Shown in pieces: positions 32,324 through 39,563 of a DNA stretch of 43,181 nt. The stretch lies in contig CALVVT010000004.1 of the NCBI GenBank assembly GCA_944363935.1, positions 1 through 43,181 on the forward strand, written 5' to 3'. Source of the DNA: an uncultured Bacilli bacterium (GTDB lineage: Bacteria; Bacillota_I; Bacilli_A; RF39; UBA660). The notes under the pieces were generated by a model, which saw only the letters and a program-made list of their open reading frames with translations, was not told where the DNA came from and ran no database searches. Position numbers and translations under genes: made by a program. Every line of letters starts with the position of its first letter. Within the stretch, counting starts at the first letter, position 1.

Positions 32324-33979
32324 CTAATTATAAATTCCCCCACCAATAAATTCTCTTAACAAAGAATCTCTAGGGACAATTTCACTAGTTATCGGCATGA
32401 AATTCCGCAGTAAATTAATTAGCCGAATAGCTTCAGCATAAACCTCACTATCAGAATCTATCCCATATAAAAGTGGTTCCGCAAATATTCTTAAAACACT
32501 CATTTCATAAGTCAAAGCCGAATTAATTATCGCATCAGCATTATCTTGATAAGGATAAATATTTTCGGCTGCTTCTTTATCGACATTTGGCCATATTTTT
32601 AAAGTGTTTTCGGCTCCAACTCCTCTAAACTTATTATCGCGAACAATTCTTCTTATTTTCCTAACATCTGTCGGATGTACTCTATTATGATTATCGATTT
32701 TTAAAGCTACTAACGGACTCATATAAATTTTAAATTTATTTTCCACTGGAATACTTTTCGTCACTATATCGTTTAAAGTATGAATTCCTTCAACGATTAA
32801 AACGTCGTTAGGTCCGAGAGTTAAATAACTATTTTTATAAACTCGTTTTCCCGAAATAAAATCAAAATTAGGTAATAATACAGTTTCTCCGGCTAACAAG
32901 CTTTTTAAATGTTTATTAAATAGGTCAATATCAGTGGCTTTAATATTCGCAAAATCATAATTACCATTTTTATCTTTAGGGGTTTTATCTCTATCGATAA
33001 AGTAATCGTCTAACGATATTTGATGGGGCACAAGTCCTTTAACCCGAAGATACAAAGCCAATTTTTTCGAAGTTGTCGTTTTCCCACTAGAAGAAGGACC
33101 GTCTATTAATATTAATTTAACATTTTTTCTTTTACTTATCATTTCAGCGACATTAGATAGTTCTTCTTCATAGTGTGTTTCAAACAATCTTACGATATCA
33201 TTATAATTACCACTTATACCAATTTTATTGAGATCACTAACCATATCCATATCTAAAGCTTCGCCCCATTTTTTATATTCCTGATATTTAGCTACTAATT
33301 TTTCATGTTCTTTATATTCACAAATTACTGATGGCTTTTTTTGACTTGGATAATTAACAACAAACAAGTTATGGCCTAAATAAGTTATATCAAATTTATT
33401 TAACTGACTAGTATCATAGGCTAAAGTTCCAAAGAAATAATCATATATTCCATTTAATTTATACAAGTTAACTGTTGAATTACTAATATAGTTTAAACTA
33501 TTTACTTTATCTAGCCTTCCAGCTTTTTCAAAATAGTTTATTGCATCAAACCTTGAAACTACACTTTTAGTATAAGGAAGTCTAGCATTAACAAGTTCAT
33601 GCATTTTCTCTTCGATTAAGCCAGCTAATCTAGGCGTTAAATTTTGACCAGTTACTTCACAGTAAATACCACTATCTAACGAATAATTAATTAAAATATC
33701 AGCATTATCGTCTAATACTTCATAACCGCTAACAATTGTTAGAAATTCTAAACTTCTAGCATATATTCTATTACCAAGACTAGTACTTCGGTCATAAAAT
33801 TCTACTTCACCATCGTTATTAATTTCTTTACTTAAATCACATATTTGATTATTGTATTTAGCGCCAACAATATCATACTTAAAATCGTCTTTAACATGTT
33901 TACTTATTTCATAAAGTGATGTGCCGGCTAAAATATTATCTAAATACTGGCCGCGATACTTAAGTTTAATGGTTTTCAT
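32324..33979 (-). CDS. Uridine kinase-like nucleoside kinase with TGS/ThrRS-like N-terminus
   Basis: 551-aa fusion. A ubiquitin-like TGS domain (~1-65) and a threonyl-tRNA-synthetase-like second domain (~70-210, with FDAINYFEKAGR) precede a uridine-kinase-family P-loop domain (GPSSSGKTTTSKKL from 294, ISLDDYFIDRD, GIHTLND, HNRVHPTDVRKIRRIVRDN). This architecture is common in Clostridia and relatives and is annotated as nucleoside kinase; natural substrate not settled. First gene of the transcription unit leading to gapA; SD GGGAGGG. In B. subtilis a plain udk sits beside greA and yrrNO, which here lie across clpP. Confidence 0.9.
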   Translation of the reverse strand: MKTIKLKYRGQYLDNILAGTSLYEISKHVKDDFKYDIVGAKYNNQICDLSKEINNDGEVEFYDRSTSLGNRIYARSLEFLTIVSGYEVLDDNADILINYSLDSGIYCEVTGQNLTPRLAGLIEEKMHELVNARLPYTKSVVSRFDAINYFEKAGRLDKVNSLNYISNSTVNLYKLNGIYDYFFGTLAYDTSQLNKFDITYLGHNLFVVNYPSQKKPSVICEYKEHEKLVAKYQEYKKWGEALDMDMVSDLNKIGISGNYNDIVRLFETHYEEELSNVAEMISKRKNVKLILIDGPSSSGKTTTSKKLALYLRVKGLVPHQISLDDYFIDRDKTPKDKNGNYDFANIKATDIDLFNKHLKSLLAGETVLLPNFDFISGKRVYKNSYLTLGPNDVLIVEGIHTLNDIVTKSIPVENKFKIYMSPLVALKIDNHNRVHPTDVRKIRRIVRDNKFRGVGAENTLKIWPNVDKEAAENIYPYQDNADAIINSALTYEMSVLRIFAEPLLYGIDSDSEVYAEAIRLINLLRNFMPITSEIVPRDSLLREFIGGGIYN

Positions 33980-34092
33980 GTCTAGCCCTCCCTATTCTTA
34001 CTTTAATTTTACCAAAAATATAGTATTTTGTCATTATTTTAACTGCATAATTATAAAGTTTTTATACTATTATAAATATAGGAGATGATTAA

Positions 34093-34674
34093 ATGTTAAT
34101 ACCAAACGTAATTGAAAAGACCAGTGAAGGTGAACACGCTTATGATTTATACTCGAGACTTTTAAAAGACCGAATTATTATTTTATCAGGTGAAATAGAC
34201 GATAATTTAGCTAATATTGTCATATCAGAATTACTTTATTTAGATTCTTTAAGTCATGACGATATTTCTCTTTATATTAATTCACCTGGAGGAAGTATTA
34301 CAGCAGGTATGGCTATTTATGATACAATGAATTTTATTAAAAGCAAAGTATCTACCATTTGTATTGGTATGAGTGCGAGTATGGCTGCTTTTTTACTTTC
34401 AAGTGGTGAAAAAGGTAAAAGATATGCCCTACCTAACAGTGAAGTTATGATTCACCAACCTTTAGGTGGTGTCCAAGGGCAAGCTACAGAAATTAAAATT
34501 GCTGCTGAAAGGATATTAAAGTTAAAGAAAAAACTTAATAAAATATTAAGTGAAAATACTGGTCAAAAACTAACTAAAATTAAAAATGATACCGAAAGAG
34601 ATTATTTTCTAGATGTTTATGAAGCTTTAGACTATGGAATTATTGATAATGTATTAGAAAAACAGTCAAATTAA
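34093..34674 (+). CDS. clpP: ATP-dependent Clp protease proteolytic subunit
   Basis: 193-aa serine protease subunit of the tetradecameric Clp chamber. Ser96 (GMSASMAAF) and His121 (MIHQPLGG) are in place, with the Asp in [25 protein letters not shown] forms the oligomer interface. No CtsR operator is visible; a possible promoter is TTGTCA (34028) with TTATAA (34051), 17-bp spacing. SD is TAGGAGATG. Monocistronic. Confidence 0.96.
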   Translation: MLIPNVIEKTSEGEHAYDLYSRLLKDRIIILSGEIDDNLANIVISELLYLDSLSHDDISLYINSPGGSITAGMAIYDTMNFIKSKVSTICIGMSASMAAFLLSSGEKGKRYALPNSEVMIHQPLGGVQGQATEIKIAAERILKLKKKLNKILSENTGQKLTKIKNDTERDYFLDVYEALDYGIIDNVLEKQSN

Positions 34675-34688
34675 CGACTGTTTTTATA
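34658..34688 (+). terminator. Terminator of clpP
   Basis: AAAAACAGTC - 8-nt loop containing the TAA stop - GACTGTTTTT. Confidence 0.85.
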
Positions 34689-34692
34689 TATT

Positions 34693-34745
34693 GTTGGTAC
34701 ATTTAATTCTTTCGTACTTACATTATATTCTTCACTTTCTACTTG
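34693..34745. repeat. 53-bp exact repeat, copy 2 (intergenic)
   Basis: Identical to 1154-1206 inside the surface-protein gene, same orientation. Here it is non-coding and abuts the broken antitoxin-like ORF at 34746, whose stop codon lies one base from the repeat edge. Confidence 0.9.
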
Positions 34746-34859
34746 TTAATCATTCTGGATAAGTTTAGTAAGATAAATCCTAGGAATATTATTATTAACA
34801 TCTTTGGTGATTAAATAATCATTTTTAAATAAATTTAAAATCTTATTTCTATATTTCAT
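34746..34859 (-). pseudogene. Truncated AbiEi-like antitoxin (N-terminal winged helix only)
   Basis: 37-codon ORF MKYRNKILNLFKNDYLITKD then VNNNIPRIYLTKLIQND, stop. The pattern K-I-L-x-L-F ... Y-L-I-T-K-D-V ... I-P-R-I-Y-L-T-K-L is the winged-helix start of AbiEi/type IV antitoxins, which normally run to ~200 residues. SD AAAAGGAAA and a promoter-like CATAAT with an operator-like inverted repeat remain upstream. Its continuation is gone, replaced by the 53-bp repeat. No AbiEii partner is present. Could still make a tiny DNA-binding peptide. Confidence 0.65.
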
Positions 34860-34875
34860 GTTATTATTTCCTTTT

Positions 34876-34903
34876 ACGATTAAATTATGCCATATTTAAT
34901 CGT
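34876..34903 (-). promoter_or_regulatory. Operator-like 10-bp inverted repeat before the AbiEi-like remnant
   Basis: ACGATTAAAT - 8 nt - ATTTAATCGT, perfect, covering the probable -10 (CATAAT on the minus strand) and spacer. AbiEi proteins repress through inverted repeats in their promoter, so this is probably the old autoregulatory site. Confidence 0.6.
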
Positions 34904-34946
34904 GTTTGAAAATACATATTTGTTCAAATCGATTAAAGCTATCTTC

Positions 34947-35195
34947 TTACTCATTTTTTTCATTTATAAGATAAAGATTTTCACTTTTTTTCAATACTTT
35001 CTCATAACCAAGATTTTGAATATACATTTGCTATAATGTTTTCATTATTACATTATTATTGTAATAATATTTCTTTATATGGATAAAATGTTACGTATTT
35101 TTCAGAAATTAATGAGTTAATATATTGAAAAATTATTCTTGCTTTTGTTATACCATTTTCTTTAAAAAAAGAACATCTAACTATACTAGAATAGA
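34947..35195 (-). pseudogene. Decayed coding remnants between the AbiEi-like ORF and greA
   Basis: Two adjacent minus-strand fragments in different frames. 35195-35053 reads ...RCSFFKENGITKARIIFQYI, NSLISEKYVTFYPYKEILLQ, then a double stop. 35027-34947 reads MYIQNLGYEKVLKKSENLYL then INEKNE and stop. Composition is protein-like and ordinary for this genome, but I recognise no family. No other features were seen in the 545 bp between clpP and greA beyond these, the repeat, the AbiEi-like ORF and the greA terminator. Confidence 0.4.
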
Positions 35196-35202
35196 CGAAA
35201 GA

Positions 35203-35232
35203 AAAAAATCATAACTTAAACTATGATTTTTT
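35203..35232 (-). terminator. Terminator of the trhP-greA operon
   Basis: AAAAAATCATA - 8-nt loop - TATGATTTTTT, T-rich on both strands, overlapping the greA stop. Confidence 0.85.
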
Positions 35233-35695
35233 AATTTATATTTAAAATTTTTACATCATATTGTCCATTAGGACTTTCAACTTTTCCAATTTCACCAACT
35301 TTTAAATTAATGATAGCTTTGGCTATCGGTGACTCATTAGAAATTTTATTGGCAAAAGGATCTGCTTCTTGACTACCAACGATATGATATGTATCAGTAT
35401 CGCCATCTTCAACATATTCTATTTCCACAGTACTACCGATAGAAACTTTATCTGTTGATTTATTTTCAATAACGATAGCCTTTTCAAGCATTACCTCTAA
35501 TGTTTTAATTCTACTTTCGGTTTCAGCTTGTTCGTTACGCGCAGCATCGTATTCTGCATTTTCACTTAAGTCACCTAAAGCTCGAGCTTCTTTTAAAGCT
35601 TCAATAACAGCTGGACGTTTTTCCATCTTTAAATACTCAAGTTCTTTTTGCATATCTTCAAGTCCTTGCGCGGTTACATAAATTTCTTCTTGCAC
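35231..35695 (-). CDS. greA: Transcription elongation factor GreA
   Basis: 154-aa factor that rescues backtracked RNA polymerase by stimulating transcript cleavage. The N-terminal coiled coil carries the acidic tip D42/E45 (GDLSENAEYDAARNEQ); the C-terminal FKBP-like domain ends GQYDVKILNI. GTG 35695 is preferred as start because GAGGTG is 6 nt upstream (product MQEEIYVTAQGLE); a GTG three codons earlier is the alternative. It follows the U32 pair, as greA does in B. subtilis yrrMNO-udk-greA. Confidence 0.96.
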   Translation of the reverse strand: MQEEIYVTAQGLEDMQKELEYLKMEKRPAVIEALKEARALGDLSENAEYDAARNEQAETESRIKTLEVMLEKAIVIENKSTDKVSIGSTVEIEYVEDGDTDTYHIVGSQEADPFANKISNESPIAKAIINLKVGEIGKVESPNGQYDVKILNIN

Positions 35696-35754
35696 AATTA
35701 TCACCTCACAATTCTAATCATTATTTAGGATAATACTCTTTTTTTTGACCTTTG

Positions 35755-36939
35755 TCAAGCCTTTTTTAACATAAAATTAGCAGCTACTTTAGTTGGTACT
35801 TTTAAATAAACTATTTGTTTAGGATGTCTAACTATTTGAATTAAATTAAAGTCTTCGTCATATATTTCTTCTACCCTAAATTTTACACTAGTTAAAGGTC
35901 CAAAAATTTCAACTTCGTCACCTTTTTTAAAATAATTTCGTTGCTCTATTTTAGCTAAAGAAGTTTTTTCATTATAATCTAAAACTAGTCCTAGGAAATC
36001 TTGATTAGTCATTTCTACTCTTCCATTATAATACTGCACACTTTCGTCAAAAACACCATTAAAGAACTGCGGAGTATTATCTCTATTCGCACACCTTCTT
36101 AATATTTCCACGTCTTTTAAATTATATTCATAATTTTCTTTATTGTGATAATATTCGTCAATTATTTTACGGTAAACTTTAATAACGGTAGCAATATAAT
36201 AACTAGAACGCATTCTTCCTTCAATTTTTAAACTATCTACACCTATTTCCATTAAATCAGGAATATAACTAGCTAAAGATAAATCTTTCGTACAAAAAGT
36301 AAATGGTTTTTCACCTTGTAATATCTTACCATCTTCAAGTAAATCAAAATTCCACCGGCATATTTGGCTACAGCCACCTCTATTAGAATCTCTTCCAGTT
36401 AAATAATTAGAAAGTACACATCTACCACTAAAAGAAGCACACATAGCGCCATGAATAAATACTTCAATTTCCGCTTTAGTATTAGCTTTTATATCTTTAA
36501 TATCTTCTTTACTACATTCTCTAGCTAAAACTACTCTCGTAGCTCCTTCTTTTTGCCAATAATTAACCGCTTCTTTATTTAAAGTTGAAGCCTGCGTAGA
36601 AATATGAACTTCTAATTTTGTTTTTTCTTTAGCTAAATTTAAAATAAAAGGATCACTAACAATTATTGCATCAACACCTATTTTATCTAAATTAATTAAA
36701 TATTCTTCTATTTGTAAAGCCTCTATGTTATGTAATGCGATATTAACAGTTACGTAAACTTTTTTCTTTATTTTATGGGCATAATCTACTCCTTTTTTTA
36801 TTTCTTCTAATGTAAAATTATCAGCATTAGCTCTTAAATTAAAACTACTACCAATATAAACAGCATCTGCTCCATAAAAGAAAGCTATTTTAAGTCTTTC
36901 AAAATCGCCAGCTGGCGCGAGTAATTCTGGTTTTTTCAT
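35755..36939 (-). CDS. U32-family tRNA hydroxylation protein (YrrO/TrhP2-like)
   Basis: 394-aa U32 'peptidase' family protein. N-terminal KPELLAPAGDFERLKIAFFYGADAVYIG, the family signature EVFIHGAMCASFSGRCVLSNYLTGRDSNRGGC with conserved Cys that probably bind an Fe-S cluster, and a C-terminal beta-barrel (FKKGDEVEIFGP). B. subtilis YrrN/YrrO are TrhP1/TrhP2, needed for 5-hydroxyuridine at tRNA position 34 (prephenate-dependent route). Its start overlaps the partner gene by 4 bp. Confidence 0.9.
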   Translation of the reverse strand: MKKPELLAPAGDFERLKIAFFYGADAVYIGSSFNLRANADNFTLEEIKKGVDYAHKIKKKVYVTVNIALHNIEALQIEEYLINLDKIGVDAIIVSDPFILNLAKEKTKLEVHISTQASTLNKEAVNYWQKEGATRVVLARECSKEDIKDIKANTKAEIEVFIHGAMCASFSGRCVLSNYLTGRDSNRGGCSQICRWNFDLLEDGKILQGEKPFTFCTKDLSLASYIPDLMEIGVDSLKIEGRMRSSYYIATVIKVYRKIIDEYYHNKENYEYNLKDVEILRRCANRDNTPQFFNGVFDESVQYYNGRVEMTNQDFLGLVLDYNEKTSLAKIEQRNYFKKGDEVEIFGPLTSVKFRVEEIYDEDFNLIQIVRHPKQIVYLKVPTKVAANFMLKKA

Positions 36940-37715
36940 TTTTTCTTCACCCTATATATCGTTTCTTTATCTAAAAATCCTTTTTCTACTGGATAATTAT
37001 TATCTTCAAGTACTTTACAAATATCACTAACTAAATAACTATTATAGACTAAATACTTAACTTTTAAATTTTCTAAAGGAGCATTTAAAATATAATTAGA
37101 ATAAACTGTCGTTCCGTCTTTAGTATCTAAAATAGGATATTCTTTTCCTTCTTTACTTATTTTTTTTAATTTACTTTTATCTTTTAACTTAAAATATTTT
37201 AAATAATTATTTACTAAATGTCTTCTTGAAGTAAACATTGGTTGATAGCCAAAAACATTAACAAATAAAATTGCTTTAGTATTTTCACTTATTTTATTTA
37301 TTTCTTCTTCAGTTAATTCTGAAGAAAGATAAGCATATTTTACGCCTTTTTTGTACCAATAATTAATAGTTTCATAATTGGTTACTAAATGTTCTTGGCT
37401 CCAAACTAAATCAGTTTTTAAATTTAATTTATTTTTTAAAGTTAAAACTGCTATATCGTAAAAGAAAATACCTTTTACTTTTAATTTTTCTATTTCTAAT
37501 AATAAGTTTTCTAAAGTTTTTAGTTCACTATTAAAAATATTTTTATTAACAATTAAAAAAACTTCTTTTTCAAGTTTTAAAACTTCTTTTACTTCTTCTA
37601 ATGTAAAAGTATTATGATAATTTATACTAAAATCTTTTATTGGAAGTAAAAAAGTATCAACTTTATCTTTTATTTTTTTTGCTTCTAAAACATCTTTAAC
37701 AATAACGGCTTTCAT
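36936..37715 (-). CDS. U32-family protein (YrrN/TrhP1-like)
   Basis: 259-aa, shorter U32 homologue. It keeps the barrel-like fold pattern (FLIVNKNIFNSELKTLENLL, LVWSQEHLVTNYETINYWYKKGVKYAYLSSELTEEEI) and the weak signature VNVFGYQPMFTSRRHLVNNYL, in which the Cys residues of the full-length partner are missing. It lacks the C-terminal barrel. First gene of the trhP1-trhP2-greA unit, probably forming a heteromer with the next protein. Confidence 0.85.
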   Translation of the reverse strand: MKAVIVKDVLEAKKIKDKVDTFLLPIKDFSINYHNTFTLEEVKEVLKLEKEVFLIVNKNIFNSELKTLENLLLEIEKLKVKGIFFYDIAVLTLKNKLNLKTDLVWSQEHLVTNYETINYWYKKGVKYAYLSSELTEEEINKISENTKAILFVNVFGYQPMFTSRRHLVNNYLKYFKLKDKSKLKKISKEGKEYPILDTKDGTTVYSNYILNAPLENLKVKYLVYNSYLVSDICKVLEDNNYPVEKGFLDKETIYRVKKK

Positions 37716-37743
37716 AAAACCACCAACCTTTTAATTTTCATAT

Positions 37744-37772
37744 ATTTTAGCAAACTATTAACATATAGTCAA
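37744..37772 (-). promoter_or_regulatory. Promoter of the U32-U32-greA operon
   Basis: Minus strand -35 TTGACT (37772-37767), 17-bp spacer, -10 TAAAAT (37749-37744). The 11-bp stem at 37773-37800 directly abuts the -35. Confidence 0.78.
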
Positions 37773-37800
37773 ATAGAACATAGTTTTATCTATGTTCTAT
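37773..37800 (-). terminator. Hairpin after the HIRAN gene
   Basis: Perfect 11-bp arms ATAGAACATAG / CTATGTTCTAT, loop 6 nt, at the HIRAN stop. On the minus strand only TTTGACT follows, a poor T-tract, so it may terminate weakly and may also act as a dyad operator for the promoter next to it. Confidence 0.55.
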
Positions 37801-38477
37801 TATCTAAAAATTAGTTTTACTCTAACTGTAATATCTTCGTCTTTTATTTGACTTTCAAAATTACATCTTTGAACCATTGCCGAATACGAAACATTTGTTT
37901 TTAAGATATCATAAAGGTCTTTAGAATAATATCTTGGAACGTACCCTAAATGATATTTGTTCCCTTCTGTATTATACATTACTTTTATAGCGTTTTTATC
38001 ATAAATATTTTGTGGTTCAAGTTCCAAATACAACACATCATTCTCTTTAATTATATCCTTACATTTTTCTATATCTTTACAATATCTAGTTCCCGCTAAA
38101 TCAAATTCAATTTTTCTTTTATCAAAAGCTGGTACAAATTCATAATTATCAGTAATTAAACGTCCTTTAGTTGCTTTTAAAATTTCTATTTTCGAAGAAT
38201 CTATTTCTAAATTATAAGCATTCAATAATTCTAAATAATCCTCCCTTTTAGGATTAAATAATCGTGTATTAATATTAGCAAATAATTCTTTGCTAGTATA
38301 TATTTTATTAATATCTTCGAAGCCTGGAAAATAATCAAATCCATCCGCTCTAGCTTCCTCGAGCTCTGGATTAACATATTTAAATGTATAAATTCCATCT
38401 TCAAAAACTAAAGTACCAACTTTATATCTTCTTCGAGTTTTTGGTTCTTTCCAAATAAGCCATAATTCTTTATCCAT
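37800..38477 (-). CDS. HIRAN-domain protein
   Basis: 225-aa protein. The C-terminal ~100 residues form a HIRAN domain (FDLAGTRYCKDIEKCKDII, LYLELEPQNIYDKNAIKVM, YHLGYVPRYYSKDLYDIL), a fold that binds 3' ssDNA ends in HLTF and occurs alone in bacteria beside defence or repair genes. The N-terminal part (MDKELWLIWKEPKTRRRYKVGTL, FDYFPGFEDINK, SSKIEILKATKGRL) is not a domain I can name. It is preceded by a 49-aa ORF with a 10-nt gap and its own promoter, so the two form a private operon. SD is GAGGTGAAAAG. Confidence 0.8.
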   Translation of the reverse strand: MDKELWLIWKEPKTRRRYKVGTLVFEDGIYTFKYVNPELEEARADGFDYFPGFEDINKIYTSKELFANINTRLFNPKREDYLELLNAYNLEIDSSKIEILKATKGRLITDNYEFVPAFDKRKIEFDLAGTRYCKDIEKCKDIIKENDVLYLELEPQNIYDKNAIKVMYNTEGNKYHLGYVPRYYSKDLYDILKTNVSYSAMVQRCNFESQIKDEDITVRVKLIFR

Positions 38478-38486
38478 CTTTTCACC

Positions 38487-38636
38487 TCATTTTAATAAAT
38501 ATTTAACAAAATATCCCTTCGCTTTTTTACCATATTTATCCATTACAAAACGTTTTACGCGTGTACCTTTAATGTTTGAAAAATTTTCCAAAAAACGAAA
38601 ATCTTTATCGGGTAGCTTAATTGGATATTTATTCAT
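38487..38636 (-). CDS. Small basic protein upstream of the HIRAN gene
   Basis: 49-aa protein MNKYPIKLPDKDFRFLENFS then NIKGTRVKRFVMDKYGKKAKGYFVKYLLK. Strongly basic, no membrane segment. AGGCAGGTG gives a good SD for ATG 38636. The stop lies 10 nt before the HIRAN start. Family not recognised; a nucleic-acid-binding or antitoxin-like partner is a guess from size and position. Confidence 0.65.
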   Translation of the reverse strand: MNKYPIKLPDKDFRFLENFSNIKGTRVKRFVMDKYGKKAKGYFVKYLLK

Positions 38637-38660
38637 AAATCACCTGCCTATTACAGTTTA

Positions 38661-38689
38661 AATATATCAAATAATTTACGAGTTGTAAA
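38661..38689 (-). promoter_or_regulatory. Promoter of the small ORF-HIRAN operon
   Basis: Minus strand -35 TTTACA (38689-38684), 17-bp spacer, -10 TATATT (38666-38661). Confidence 0.7.
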
Positions 38690-38725
38690 GAATAATATTA
38701 TATACAAAACCCAAAATAAATTTAC

Positions 38726-38753
38726 ACAAAAAAAAGTACAGCAATTCTGTACT
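38726..38753 (-). terminator. Terminator of the DUF975 gene
   Basis: AGTACAG - 5-nt loop - CTGTACT followed on the minus strand by eight T. Confidence 0.85.
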
Positions 38754-39494
38754 CTAAATTTTTTCTTTTTCTTCTTTTAAAGGGGCTGAATAACTATATT
38801 TATTTTTAAGTTCATAATAGAAATTAGCCATTACCACCATCATATAAGGAACTATCCATAAATATAATATACCTAAAGTAAATAGTCCTAGAACCATCCA
38901 GCCAATAAAGCTTAAACCTAAAACAATGTATTTTACACGGTAGCCATCTAACATATCAAAGCTTTTGCTTAAAATATCTCCTATTTTAGCTTCTGGTTCG
39001 TCTCTTAAAATAAAGTAAACTTGTGAGAAACTAACTAATAAATAAACCATAAATAAGAAAATAGCTATTGATAAAAGCGATCCCATTATAACAAGGAAAA
39101 TATACAAGAAAATATTAATTTCCGCAATATTGATAACTATTGTTTGCATTGATTTTAAAGATATTGCTAGTAAAAGTGTTAGTAAAGATATAAGTAATGC
39201 AACTATTAACATTAAAACTGTATATTTTAAGCCTAAATGGGTATGCTTAAATAAGTTTTCAAACTCAATTTTCTTTCCTCTTGACACTTTCATAATACTA
39301 TCGATATAGCCCATCATTAAAATCATAGAAGTAACTACTAAAAATAAATTAGCTAAATAATGAACACCTAAAAGTAAATCTAAAATATTACCAATTAAAT
39401 AAGCAATGACAAAAACCATTGTACTTAAAACTAGTGGTGTATAATTTCCTTTTAAATTTTTCCGTGCTTTACTCTTTAATTTTTCCCTTTTCAT
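38754..39494 (-). CDS. DUF975 integral membrane protein
   Basis: 246-aa polytopic protein. The start KREKLKSKARKNLKGNY is the typical DUF975 N-terminus; about five to six membrane helices follow, with SFDMLDGYRVKYIVLGLSFIGWMVLGLFTLGILYLWIVPY near the end. ATG 39494 follows GGAGGTAG; the longer frame upstream is unlikely. It has its own terminator. Function unknown. Confidence 0.88.
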   Translation of the reverse strand: MKREKLKSKARKNLKGNYTPLVLSTMVFVIAYLIGNILDLLLGVHYLANLFLVVTSMILMMGYIDSIMKVSRGKKIEFENLFKHTHLGLKYTVLMLIVALLISLLTLLLAISLKSMQTIVINIAEINIFLYIFLVIMGSLLSIAIFLFMVYLLVSFSQVYFILRDEPEAKIGDILSKSFDMLDGYRVKYIVLGLSFIGWMVLGLFTLGILYLWIVPYMMVVMANFYYELKNKYSYSAPLKEEKEKI

Positions 39495-39563
39495 TCTTCT
39501 ACTACCTCCTACTATTAAGTATATCACATTTTTGACAATTTTTAACATTTATTTGTCATTTTT

